Assembly (NCBI GenBank): GCA_934190785.1
Contig: CAKPTA010000002.1
Span: 1 to 64,000, forward strand
DNA from: an uncultured Bacilli bacterium
Lineage (GTDB): Bacteria; Bacillota_I; Bacilli_A; RF39; UBA660
Reading direction: 5' to 3'
DNA length: 64,000 bases
Part shown: in pieces, positions 7,919-16,062 of the stretch
Layout: each line of letters starts with the position of its first letter
How positions within the stretch are numbered: position 1 is the stretch's first letter
Program-made: the position numbers and the translations under genes
Notes under the pieces: generated by a model
Told to the model about the DNA's origin: nothing
The model's database searches: none
Seen by the model: only the letters and a program-made list of their open reading frames with translations

Positions 7919-8248
7919 TTAAGAATGTTCAATTTCATTTCTTTCATTTAACAATGGCAAATAGTTTAAATCATCGTAATAAACAGCTGAAATAATCTCT
8001 CCAGAAGCAGCCTTTTCTAATTCTTCTTTATAAATATTACCTTTAAGATAATGTTCTGTTAGATAATGTGCAATAGAAAAAGGATTTACTTTTTCATTTT
8101 TAACATTCTTACAAATATCAAAAATAAATTGTGCATCCTCTTCATCAATGTCTGGTGAAACTGTATAAATCCCATCTAAAATATAATAGTTTTTTAAATT
8201 TTCTTTGTGCCATTCTGGCATAGTTTTATATCCAAAAATAACATTCAT
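7919..8248 (-). CDS. Hypothetical protein, paralogue of its upstream neighbour
   Basis: 109 residues, acidic. The middle (DIDEEDAQFIFDICKNV ... NPFSIAHYL) aligns by eye with the middle of the neighbouring 8248-8580 product (DINDKDLEILLNKCSEL ... DPIEVGQSL), so the two look like a diverged tandem pair. The start overlaps the upstream stop by 1 nt (TAATG). Its ribosome-binding site AGGAGATGG is formed by the last codons of that gene. The function is unknown. Confidence 0.7.
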   Translation of the reverse strand: MNVIFGYKTMPEWHKENLKNYYILDGIYTVSPDIDEEDAQFIFDICKNVKNEKVNPFSIAHYLTEHYLKGNIYKEELEKAASGEIISAVYYDDLNYLPLLNERNEIEHS

Positions 8249-8580
8249 TATTCCATCTCCTGTTCTTTTTCTAATTCATTTCCTACTTCTCTACCATCAA
8301 TATACCAATCATTAAATCTTTCTGCATCTAATGTTTTTAATTTATCTATTGTAATACTTTTTTCTTCATAGATTAAATTCGCTAATGATTGCCCTACTTC
8401 AATTGGATCAGTATATTCTCCACTCAATTCAGAACATTTATTTAATAAAATTTCTAAATCTTTGTCATTAATATCTTCTTTAACATTAGTTAATCCTAAA
8501 TAATAGCAAAAATCATATATACTAAAATTATATTTATAAAATTCTTTTGCTAATTTCTTTAATTCATTTACCTTACTCAT
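8248..8580 (-). CDS. Hypothetical protein, tandem paralogue
   Basis: 110 residues, helical and acidic, ending NELEKEQEME. It resembles the 7919-8248 product in its central 40 residues. It overlaps the end of the 8573-9841 gene by 8 nt and uses GGAGATAG inside that gene as ribosome-binding site. It is part of a tightly coupled accessory operon 10978 to 7919. No known domain was recognised. Confidence 0.7.
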   Translation of the reverse strand: MSKVNELKKLAKEFYKYNFSIYDFCYYLGLTNVKEDINDKDLEILLNKCSELSGEYTDPIEVGQSLANLIYEEKSITIDKLKTLDAERFNDWYIDGREVGNELEKEQEME

Positions 8581-9841
8581 ATTCTATCTCCATTTCTTCT
8601 AAATTTTTCTTTTCTTCAACCATGTTTTGTTCTTTTTCATTTAGTAATATTTCTGCTTTGTCATAATCAATATAATTTTCTAATTTAGATGCAAAGTTTA
8701 TAACTTGTTCTTTATTTTCTAAATCTATCATATTAAATTCATCTACTAATTCTTTTGATTCAATTTCAAATATATCAGCAGAAATATAAGTATCTAATTT
8801 TGTCGAATATTTTTCGGACGAAAGAGAAATTTTGTTTTTTTGAATCTTCAAAGACTCTAAATGTATATCTGTCATATCTATATTTCTATAATCCCAATCT
8901 GCACAAAGATTTGTAAATTTTTTTGCTTTATTATATATATATTTCCTTAATTCTAACTTTTCATAAGATGTTAATAAATTAAAATTTGGTTTATAAATCC
9001 CTGCTTTAAATTTTTGCTCAAAGTCTTTTAAATTTAGTGAATAAAATTGTTCACCTAATGGTCTTTGAAAATCATATATATCAAAACAATTATTATTTAT
9101 TCCTAAAACTAATCCTATACATTTAACATCAATATTAATTTTTTTATCTGTTGATATTTGATGTTTTGATTCAAACATATTTATTTTTTTTCCAATAAAA
9201 TTATCCAAATTTAATTCTTTTTGTTTTACTACATTATTTACAAACCTCTCTAATCTATCTTTAAATCTACTTTTAAACGTGAAATCATTAAATGCGTATT
9301 CGTACCTGTTATATACTTGTTTTCCTTTTCCAAAGTATAGTTGATAATGATAACTTACATCACTTGGTATCTTAACAATTTTCCAGTCTTCTTCTTTCAT
9401 TATTTCATTAAACTTTTCTATATTTTTCATTCTGCCAAATTCATTTAAAACATCTACTGTTATAAGTTGATCTTCTGGAACATTAATTTTAGACTTAGGT
9501 TTTCGTAATGTATCTAACACTTCCAAACCTAACTTATTAACAAAAAAATGTTCAATTCCTTTATTATATACTGTTATATTTGTTGGCTTTGCTTTTACTC
9601 TTTTTAAACTACTAGAAGACATAGAGTTAACATCAAGATCTAAATCTTGATATGATTGATTACAATCTAATTTAATTGCTTTTTCTGTTAAAGGATTATA
9701 ATCATAATAATATACAGTCATAGAACAATCATATTTATTCCAATAATTTTTTAATTGTTCCCATTGTTTTATTTCATCATTATTCATATCAATTCTTAAC
9801 CAATGTGTATAAGTATAATGTCTACTGTGAATGCTACGCAT
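8573..9841 (-). CDS. Hypothetical 422-residue accessory protein
   Basis: No family is recognised. The protein is soluble, with mixed alpha/beta predicted character and a charged C-terminal region ending LEEMEIEYE. It sits between ArdC and the tandem pair, with overlaps on both sides. ATG 9841 is supported by GGAGATGGA in the last codons of ardC. Co-expression with ArdC suggests a role during establishment in the recipient, which is inference only. Confidence 0.7.
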   Translation of the reverse strand: MRSIHSRHYTYTHWLRIDMNNDEIKQWEQLKNYWNKYDCSMTVYYYDYNPLTEKAIKLDCNQSYQDLDLDVNSMSSSSLKRVKAKPTNITVYNKGIEHFFVNKLGLEVLDTLRKPKSKINVPEDQLITVDVLNEFGRMKNIEKFNEIMKEEDWKIVKIPSDVSYHYQLYFGKGKQVYNRYEYAFNDFTFKSRFKDRLERFVNNVVKQKELNLDNFIGKKINMFESKHQISTDKKINIDVKCIGLVLGINNNCFDIYDFQRPLGEQFYSLNLKDFEQKFKAGIYKPNFNLLTSYEKLELRKYIYNKAKKFTNLCADWDYRNIDMTDIHLESLKIQKNKISLSSEKYSTKLDTYISADIFEIESKELVDEFNMIDLENKEQVINFASKLENYIDYDKAEILLNEKEQNMVEEKKNLEEMEIEYE

Positions 9842-10778
9842 ATTCCATCTCCATTTCTTCTATTTCTTTTGAAATATTTTGTTCTTTAGATAAACTTTTA
9901 TCTTCTAAATATGAAACAATTTTATTAGCATCTGAGATTGCTAAAAATAATTCTTGAGGTTTGTTTTTTATAATATCCAACCAACCTCTTACATAAGCTT
10001 TATGATTATTCAAATGCCTTTCATCATATTCTAATCCTAATTTTTGCATAAGAAAAGAAGAACCAATCTCTGCTCTTAGTTCTTCCTTTGCATACGCTTC
10101 CGATCTGAATTCACCACTCATATCTCTATTTAATCTAGTATGATGACCTGTTGAATGGGCAATTTCATGTAATTGTGTTGAATAGTAAGCATAAGTGCTT
10201 TTAAAAGTATTAGAAGGAGGTATAACTACTTCATCAGCAAGTATATCATAATATGCTTGTTCTCCTTTTTCTTGATATTTAACGCCAATATTTTTAATAA
10301 TATTACTGATGTAATCATTACTAATTATTTTTTCTTTAATGACATCATTATTCTTTTCTATACCTTCTATTAGATCAGCATTAAATACTATATAGTTATA
10401 CCTTCTTATTGAAAATTCATTTTCTTTTTCTGGGAAGTCATTAATTATTTTCTTGTACTCTTCAAAGGAGTAAAGTTTATTATCTTTTTTGTTTTTCATA
10501 CCTACATATTCAATGCAAACACCTTGTCCTTTTGCATCTTTCAGTTTCCATTTATTCTTTTTAATTTGAATATAGGTACACCATCTTGCATCCTTATAAC
10601 CTCTTTGAAGTGCTACGTAAGATAAAATTAAATTATTAATTCCTTTATATTTTTTTCCAGTAATTCCATTTTCTGGTATACTTGTTTGCCACATTTTTTC
10701 CCAGGGGATTTTTCCTTCTTCTAAACTTTTAACATACATCTTTACTAATTCATCTCTTGCCTTGAAGTAACTACTCAT
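9834..10778 (-). CDS. ardC: ArdC-like antirestriction protein
   Basis: 314 residues. The N-terminal ssDNA-binding ArdC domain (residues 1-130, with WQTSIPENGITGKKYKGINN) is followed by an MPTase-like zincin domain. The metal motif is H204-E205-I-A-H208 (QLHEIAHSTGHH), with downstream acidic ligand candidates in KEELRAEIG (about 232-237). ArdC proteins protect incoming single-stranded DNA from restriction, and relatives are carried on conjugative elements. The preceding small gene's last codons (AAGGAG) supply its ribosome-binding site. The C-terminus is EIEEMEMEYA. Confidence 0.88.
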   Translation of the reverse strand: MSSYFKARDELVKMYVKSLEEGKIPWEKMWQTSIPENGITGKKYKGINNLILSYVALQRGYKDARWCTYIQIKKNKWKLKDAKGQGVCIEYVGMKNKKDNKLYSFEEYKKIINDFPEKENEFSIRRYNYIVFNADLIEGIEKNNDVIKEKIISNDYISNIIKNIGVKYQEKGEQAYYDILADEVVIPPSNTFKSTYAYYSTQLHEIAHSTGHHTRLNRDMSGEFRSEAYAKEELRAEIGSSFLMQKLGLEYDERHLNNHKAYVRGWLDIIKNKPQELFLAISDANKIVSYLEDKSLSKEQNISKEIEEMEMEYA

Positions 10779-10780
10779 AG

Positions 10781-10978
10781 TTATTGTTGCTCCTTAATTT
10801 TTAAATCTAATTCTTGTTGTCTTTGATAAATTTTTTCTTGCTCTTTTCTCAAATCATATAAAACTTTTAATTGTTTATCATATTCAGCAATAACTTGATT
10901 TATTGAGTTAATTTTTTCTTTTTCTTTTTCCTTTAACCCTTCTAATCTTTCTATTTTTTTATCTAATTGTTTATTCAT
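10781..10978 (-). CDS. Small coiled-coil protein
   Basis: 65 residues, almost wholly Lys/Glu/Gln/Leu-rich heptad-like sequence from residue 3 to the end (KKIERLEGLKEKEKEKI ... QQELDLKIKEQQ). A single long coiled coil is predicted. It is directly upstream of ardC (2-nt gap). Its final Lys-Glu-Gln-Gln codons encode the AAGGAG used by ardC, so it may also serve translational coupling. Confidence 0.6.
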   Translation of the reverse strand: MNKQLDKKIERLEGLKEKEKEKINSINQVIAEYDKQLKVLYDLRKEQEKIYQRQQELDLKIKEQQ

Positions 10979-10999
10979 AATCTTCCCCTTTCATTAAAG

Positions 11000-11857
11000 T
11001 TATTTTTCTAATTCTTCTTCATAATTAGCAACTAAATCCTTAATATCTTGAGCATCCTTGTCTTTATCTCGAACTTTGTTTTTTAAATCAATTTGCTTGT
11101 TTATTATTTTTTTAATAGATTTTTCTATAATACATTTTTCTTCGTTTTTATCTAAGAAAAGTGAAGGTGAAAATTTCATATTTTCTATTTTTTTAATATC
11201 TGAAACTTTAAAATTTTCCTTTAAATAATCAATAATTATATCAATGTTATTTTCTTTTTTGCTAACTTCATTAAACAATATTCTAGAATCAGTATATCCT
11301 TCTTTTAATTCATCTGAAAAACTAATATTATTTGAATCTGTAATCCAACAACCGACTTCTTCATTGTTAGGTGCATAATAATCGCCACCTCCTGCACCAT
11401 TACAACATGACAATACCAAACTTAATGGATGTATTTTTGCACCATCTATTAGATTGATATTTTCATCATATACTACCCATTGTATAGGCTGTTTTTTTAA
11501 ATCAATATATTCTTTTATAGAATCATTGTAAATATAACGAGAAGGTAATCTATTTGAATAAAAAGATGTATTCTTAAGTTCTTTGTATGGGTAATCATAT
11601 ATATTATGAAGTCCATATCCTTTATTTTCTTCACGTATAGTTTTCAAAAGTTCACTAGAATATTCACCCTCATAAAAATCATCTGCATAATCTCCAATAA
11701 CTAAAACTCTGTCACCTTTCCAAGAAGTTTTTAATAGATTTTCTATTTGAAGCATATATTCATTTTGCTGATAACTCCATTCCATTAATTTTAAAAGACC
11801 AGGAGGATTTAAAATTTCTTTTTTATCAAAATTCATAAATTTATGATATTGTCCCAT
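11000..11857 (-). CDS. Conserved mobile-element protein of unknown function
   Basis: 285 residues beginning MGQYHKFMNFDKKE, a start typical of hypothetical proteins found on plasmids and ICEs. A central hydrophobic block (WKGDRVLVIGDYADDFYEG, then HPLSLVLSCCNGAGGGDY) suggests an alpha/beta core. The C-terminal 60 residues are charged and end VANYEEELEK. AAAGGAGCTAAATA precedes the ATG. The function is not known. Confidence 0.7.
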   Translation of the reverse strand: MGQYHKFMNFDKKEILNPPGLLKLMEWSYQQNEYMLQIENLLKTSWKGDRVLVIGDYADDFYEGEYSSELLKTIREENKGYGLHNIYDYPYKELKNTSFYSNRLPSRYIYNDSIKEYIDLKKQPIQWVVYDENINLIDGAKIHPLSLVLSCCNGAGGGDYYAPNNEEVGCWITDSNNISFSDELKEGYTDSRILFNEVSKKENNIDIIIDYLKENFKVSDIKKIENMKFSPSLFLDKNEEKCIIEKSIKKIINKQIDLKNKVRDKDKDAQDIKDLVANYEEELEK

Positions 11858-11871
11858 TATTTAGCTCCTTT

Positions 11872-12591
11872 CTAATATTCCATTTCAACTTCATTATCTA
11901 TTTCTTCATTTGACGATTCTTTTTCACTGTCATCTAAATAATAATCCCAAATTTTATCAATTGATTCCATCTCCAAACTATATTTTTCTTCAAATACTTC
12001 TCCATCTTTTATTTTTAATATGCCAGAGTTTTCTTGCCTACCTTCATCAGCAAATTTGCATTCAAAAACAGCTTCAGGATATCTACGAGAAAGTTCTAAT
12101 ATAACATTTCCAGCAAAATTCCAAGCTGTTTGAAAAATCATAGTATCTTTATTATAATCTAATTCTGCTAAATCCCACTTTGTTCCCCAGTTATCACAAC
12201 GCCAATTATACCAATCTGCATAACCATATTTGTTATAATTAGAAATATATTGTTTAGCGAGTTTAACACTTTCCAAATATTCTTTTTCATTTTTGTTTTC
12301 ATTATATTTTTCTTCAACCATCTTAAATCTTTTTTCTTTATAAATATCAGAAAAGAAAGGATTTAATGAACGAAATACTTGATTAATTTTTTCCTTAGAA
12401 ATACCATTATCATTTTCTAAAAAAAGATACATAAGTCCATCTTGACCTCTGCTACCTCTTTCTACATCTAATTCCTTAGGCATTGGAATTACTTTTTCAA
12501 ATGAAAAACCATCTTCATTTGAATATTTTTTTAAAATATCTTTTAATACGTCTGGTTTTGTTTTTACAATAGTTTTTACCCAATTTGGCAT
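11872..12591 (-). CDS. YubB/Api92-like ferredoxin-fold protein (DUF1281 type)
   Basis: 239 residues. The opening MPNWVKTIVKTKP, then FSFEKVIPMPKEL and the later block WYNWRCDNWGTKWDLAEL are the recognisable landmarks of the DUF1281/YubB family, common on conjugative plasmids. Their biochemical role is unknown; the family may bind DNA or RNA. The C-terminal 25 residues are acidic, ending EIDNEVEMEY. It is in series with other accessory genes, each with its own AGGAG site. Confidence 0.72.
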   Translation of the reverse strand: MPNWVKTIVKTKPDVLKDILKKYSNEDGFSFEKVIPMPKELDVERGSRGQDGLMYLFLENDNGISKEKINQVFRSLNPFFSDIYKEKRFKMVEEKYNENKNEKEYLESVKLAKQYISNYNKYGYADWYNWRCDNWGTKWDLAELDYNKDTMIFQTAWNFAGNVILELSRRYPEAVFECKFADEGRQENSGILKIKDGEVFEEKYSLEMESIDKIWDYYLDDSEKESSNEEIDNEVEMEY

Positions 12592-12618
12592 AAAATAATT
12601 TCTCCTTTCATAAAGATT

Positions 12619-13044
12619 TTATATTTCTAATTCCTGTTCTTCTTCTAAGTTCTTTATATCATTTTCTTGATTTAAATCATTTTCTTTTGTTGATTCAAGG
12701 TATCCATCTTTAATTAAATTATTAACTAAATTTTCATTTAAAATTAATCCTGGAGTTATATAGTATCCATAACGTTCAAAAGACAATGTATTTTGGTGAT
12801 TTATTATTGCACTAGCTCCCATTAATGATAAACTGACATAAGTCATGCAACAGCATAGATTTGATATATCTGCTTCTTCAAAATATATATTATTTAAATC
12901 TACATTGGTTTCTTTTAATAATTTAAGATATGCAAATAACATTCTACCACTACCACAGCATTCATCTGCTATTGTTATATAACCATTTTTTGATATTTCG
13001 TTTTGAATTTTCCCTATTAAAATTTTAGTTATAATCAAGATCAT
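12619..13044 (-). pseudogene. N6-adenine methylase fragment lacking the catalytic motif
   Basis: The frame carries the SAM-binding motif I of N6-adenine methylases (ADECCGSGRMLFAYLK) and the following NIYFEEADISNLCCCMTYVSLSLMG block, ending with YGYYITPG and an acidic tail EEEQELEI. There is no NPPY/F motif and no upstream target-recognition or N-terminal region, so methylation activity is unlikely. The 5' end overlaps the previous gene and reads as unrelated sequence before NEISKNGY. ATG 13044 has no clear ribosome-binding site. It is either a decayed gene, the back half of a frameshifted gene with 13025-13555, or a small methylase-like protein made by re-initiation. Confidence 0.55.
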
Positions 13045-13555
13045 AATCATCATCTTTATCAATAGATTCTTCTTGCTCTTGAGTTTCTTCATAATCAGTA
13101 GACATTTTTATTGCCTGTGCCTGAATTACAGGATTATCCTTAGTTTCTCTATAAGCATTTATAACTTCTGTATCCAAAAAATGATAATCTTTTTTCATAT
13201 TTTTTTGTTTTTCATAAATAAAATCATAGGTCATGGACAATGCTAATTGTTCATCAACTCTCATATCTTTTGGATTTATACCTAAGTCCATACATAATAA
13301 TGCTTGTTGAAAATATTTGTCATCTTCTTTCTTTAACGCAGTTAATTGATTATACATAATAGTTAAAAATTGTTTACTAGTTATTTCTCCCATGTATTGT
13401 TCTTTAACTTGATCCAATATTTTTTCATAGTGTGATGCTGGTACTTTAGTAGGTAAATGGGTTTCTGGATCTAAATAAGTATAAGTCATATCACTTATAG
13501 ATTTGCACATCTCTTTTATCTTCATTTGAGTAAAATCATCATATTGTTTTCTCAT
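13025..13555 (-). CDS. Hypothetical protein upstream of the methylase fragment
   Basis: 176 residues, mostly helical, with no recognised family. It ends in an acidic tail (KDDDYDLDYN) resembling the tails of its neighbours, which suggests a natural C-terminus. It overlaps the methylase-like frame by about 20-70 nt depending on the start chosen there. AAAAGGAGAAGAAA precedes the ATG. Whether it was once fused to the methylase fragment cannot be settled here. Confidence 0.65.
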   Translation of the reverse strand: MRKQYDDFTQMKIKEMCKSISDMTYTYLDPETHLPTKVPASHYEKILDQVKEQYMGEITSKQFLTIMYNQLTALKKEDDKYFQQALLCMDLGINPKDMRVDEQLALSMTYDFIYEKQKNMKKDYHFLDTEVINAYRETKDNPVIQAQAIKMSTDYEETQEQEESIDKDDDYDLDYN

Positions 13556-13594
13556 AAATTTCTTCTCCTTTTCTTTTTTAGTTTTTTATACTTT

Positions 13595-13936
13595 TCATTT
13601 ATCTAGTTCAATATACGAACTATTTTTAACGGAAGATAAAATATCATTTACTTTTAATTGAGTATTTTTATAATCTTCCATTTCTATTAATTCTAATAAA
13701 CTGTCTGCTCTATCTCCCTCTAAAATCATATAAGGTTGAGAGAAGGCAATTGTATCTTCAAACATTTTTATTATTTCATTTTTAACTTCTTGAGTATTAA
13801 ATTTTTCTTTTTCACTTTCTAATATTCCTCCATCTATGCTGTGTCCCTTACAATCATAAAAGGTGTAATCGACAGTATAACCTTTATTTGATACATGAAG
13901 AATATTACTTTCATTACTTATTATTAATGTGTCCAT
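13595..13936 (-). CDS. Hypothetical small protein, possibly LPD-type
   Basis: 113 residues from ATG 13936, chosen because TAGGAG lies 8 nt before it; a start at 13969 would lack one. The N-terminal half is beta-rich (MDTLIISNESNILHVSNKG, then YTFYDCKGHSIDGGIL), followed by helices. Small domains of this appearance occur on mobile elements (LPD-type), but the match is not firm. It overlaps the 3' end of the XRE regulator by 23 nt and is therefore in its operon. Confidence 0.62.
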   Translation of the reverse strand: MDTLIISNESNILHVSNKGYTVDYTFYDCKGHSIDGGILESEKEKFNTQEVKNEIIKMFEDTIAFSQPYMILEGDRADSLLELIEMEDYKNTQLKVNDILSSVKNSSYIELDK

Positions 13937-14567
13937 TTGATTTTCTCCTACTAAAATTATTAATTTCAAAATATATTGTTATATCGCCTAAAAAATCATC
14001 TGTGTCTTCATATTCTTCACTTTCAAAGTCATCATCTTCGAAATTGTCCTCAAATTCTTCACCTGAAACAGCAGTAATTTCACAAGGAATTCTATTATAT
14101 TTTTCTGCTATTTCATATTCGTTTTTTTCTTCTAAATCTTTCAATACTGTTTGCATTTCTTTTTTATCAGGTGTTGCAAATATCAATGTATTATTAATTT
14201 TTTCGTCTATTTTAATAATATCGTTTTCTGATAAAAAATCTATTACAATAGGAAGAGCTGATTGTTCACTAGTTGCATGAATTTTAAATACCTTTGTTTC
14301 TGCATTCTTAACAATAATATAAAACAATTTTTCCTCTTCTCTTTCATAAAAGTTGGCATCTTCTAAAAGTGTTAAAAAATCTAAATTTAATAACTTACAT
14401 ATTTTTAATAATGTAATAGTATTTAAACATTGCCTATTACCATTTTCAATACGTACAAGTTCTGTATGACTAATACCAACTTCATTTGCTAAATTCCTTA
14501 AACTATACCCTAAAGCTATTCTTCTATTTTTTATTATTTCTGCTAATATCATATAATTATTTTTCAT
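13914..14567 (-). CDS. XRE-family transcriptional regulator with an acidic C-terminal domain
   Basis: 217 residues. Residues about 7-65 form a Cro/CI helix-turn-helix (LAEIIKNRRIALGYSLRNLA, then EVGISHTELVRIENGNR). A beta-rich region follows, then a very acidic stretch (EDNFEDDDFESEEYEDTDD, about 173-191). The gene is driven by a promoter whose start site is covered by the 16-bp operator at 14593-14608, so autoregulation is plausible. With the regulator at 62919-63341 it is a candidate binder of the seven-site operator. Confidence 0.82.
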   Translation of the reverse strand: MKNNYMILAEIIKNRRIALGYSLRNLANEVGISHTELVRIENGNRQCLNTITLLKICKLLNLDFLTLLEDANFYEREEEKLFYIIVKNAETKVFKIHATSEQSALPIVIDFLSENDIIKIDEKINNTLIFATPDKKEMQTVLKDLEEKNEYEIAEKYNRIPCEITAVSGEEFEDNFEDDDFESEEYEDTDDFLGDITIYFEINNFSRRKSNGHINNK

Positions 14568-14592
14568 TTTTTCTCCTTTTCTTTATCTTTTC

Positions 14593-14608
14593 GTTTACAC
14601 CAGTAAAC
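14593..14608 (-). promoter_or_regulatory. Operator site 1 of 7 (GTTTAC-N4-GTAAAC)
   Basis: GTTTACACCAGTAAAC lies 26 bp before the XRE gene start. On the minus strand a promoter (TTGATA at 14642-14637, 18 bp, TATATC at 14618-14613) precedes it. The -10 box ends exactly 4 nt before the operator, so the transcription start falls inside it. Confidence 0.7.
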
Positions 14609-14625
14609 ACTCGATATAAAAAAAT

Positions 14626-14853
14626 TTATTTTTCTATATCAAGTTCTTTATTTGATAAGTCTTTATTACTTTCTTTATTTCTATTAAATAATTTATCTGC
14701 ATTTGGAGATATATTAAAGTCGAATTGCATATTTGAAATTATAATTGCTTCCATATAATCTTCTAAATCTTTTGGAGTTTCTATCTCTAATTCACTATGG
14801 ATAAAGACTTCTTTTTTCTCTTCAAATAATTCTTTTATATATTCTTTATTCAT
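14626..14853 (-). CDS. Small hypothetical protein
   Basis: 75 residues, acidic, without a known domain, ending NKELDIEK. Its last codons contain the -35 element of the promoter serving the XRE gene downstream, so coding and regulatory sequence overlap. AGAGAGATATAAA is a moderate ribosome-binding site before the ATG. Confidence 0.6.
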   Translation of the reverse strand: MNKEYIKELFEEKKEVFIHSELEIETPKDLEDYMEAIIISNMQFDFNISPNADKLFNRNKESNKDLSNKELDIEK

Positions 14854-14874
14854 TTTATATCTCTCTTTTCTAAA

Positions 14875-15609
14875 TTAATTAGTTTCTAATTTCATACCCA
14901 AATAGATGCCATTTTCATCTTGAATTGGACTACAAATACCTGTTTTGTTTGTCTTTTTCAATTCAGTTGCACATGCTTCTGAAACATTTTGCATAGTATA
15001 TCCATCTTTAAACAAAAAATATTTTATTATTTTTTTTGTAGAAGGTGTATCTTCTACTTGATTATTAGATGGTGGCTCAGGTTTTGTAGTTGTATTATTT
15101 GACGCACTATTTGATTGCTGTTGTTCTTCTTTTTTTGAAGACTCAACACTACTAGAATTTGATGAAGTATTTTCTTCTATTGGTTCTTCTTTTTTTAGTA
15201 CATTAACTGTAACAACTTCTTGTGATGTATTACCAGAAAAATCTGAAACAGTATATACTATTTTCTGCTCACCAATTTTTGTTGTATCTATTTCATTATA
15301 AGTAATGCTTTCTAAAAGATCTCCATCCTTATCATCTATAACACTTTCAATATATTTTAAATAATCCACATCACCTCCTTCAATAATTTCTATATAATTA
15401 GTATTAAGTTTTATAACTGGAGCTATTTCATCTTTTTCTTTTGATACATTAGTAATTTCTTTGCTTTTTGCATCATTTTTAGATGAAGTATTACTGATAG
15501 ATAAAAATATAAATATAGAGCTAATAATAATTATCAATATTGAAATTATAATTATATTTCTCTTTTTCTTATACTTACGAAACATTGTTAATAACTGTTC
15601 ATCAGTCAT
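14875..15609 (-). CDS. Membrane-anchored Ig-like (DUF5011-type) surface protein
   Basis: 244 residues. A short cytoplasmic start is followed by one membrane segment (about 18-38). An Ig-like domain of DUF5011/HYR type follows at about 63-140 (APVIKLNTNYIEIIEGGDV ... TVSDFSGNTSQEVVTVNV), then a Ser/Asn-rich linker and a C-terminal 50-residue domain with two Cys. It is exported with the bulk outside. GAGGTGATGAAAT precedes the ATG. Adjacent to the CHAP hydrolase and a second Ig-like protein, it is probably part of the mating-channel envelope. Confidence 0.75.
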   Translation of the reverse strand: MTDEQLLTMFRKYKKKRNIIIISILIIIISSIFIFLSISNTSSKNDAKSKEITNVSKEKDEIAPVIKLNTNYIEIIEGGDVDYLKYIESVIDDKDGDLLESITYNEIDTTKIGEQKIVYTVSDFSGNTSQEVVTVNVLKKEEPIEENTSSNSSSVESSKKEEQQQSNSASNNTTTKPEPPSNNQVEDTPSTKKIIKYFLFKDGYTMQNVSEACATELKKTNKTGICSPIQDENGIYLGMKLETN

Positions 15610-15634
15610 ATTTCATCACCTCACTTATATTAAA

Positions 15635-16051
15635 TTAATCCTTAAAATTTGGCTTTTCACGAATAATTACTAATAATCTTGCCTTAATAACATTTGATGC
15701 TGAATCACTTACTTCATAATCAACATAAAACTCTCCTGTTTTAGAAGTGTCTATTTTTGTATATTTAACTCTATCAGTTAAATCTCCTTCTAAATTATCA
15801 GTAGCTTCTTTTATAAATGATTTATAATTTAATTCATCACCTTGATACATTATTAATTTATCTTGCTTTAAAATTAAAACAGGACTAATTAAATCCTGTT
15901 TTAGCATTTCTTCTTTTCTTTCTTTTTCAACTTGTTCTTCCTTAGCAATTTCTATATTCCTTTTTATATTTTTATAATTAAACAATACTGATGTAAGACT
16001 ACAAACAAATAATACTACAATAAGTAGTATCCATAATTTTTTCTTTTTCAT
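15635..16051 (-). CDS. Short membrane-anchored Ig-like protein
   Basis: 138 residues. One membrane segment (about 6-24) is followed by a charged stalk and one DUF5011-type Ig-like domain (about 54-132: SPVLILKQDKLIMYQGDE ... VDYEVSDSASNVIKARL). It is related to the neighbouring 14875 protein and to the 58745 CAP protein. AAAAGGAG precedes the ATG. Its likely site is the outer face of the membrane next to the conjugation channel. Confidence 0.75.
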   Translation of the reverse strand: MKKKKLWILLIVVLFVCSLTSVLFNYKNIKRNIEIAKEEQVEKERKEEMLKQDLISPVLILKQDKLIMYQGDELNYKSFIKEATDNLEGDLTDRVKYTKIDTSKTGEFYVDYEVSDSASNVIKARLLVIIREKPNFKD

Positions 16052-16062
16052 TTTTTCTCCTT

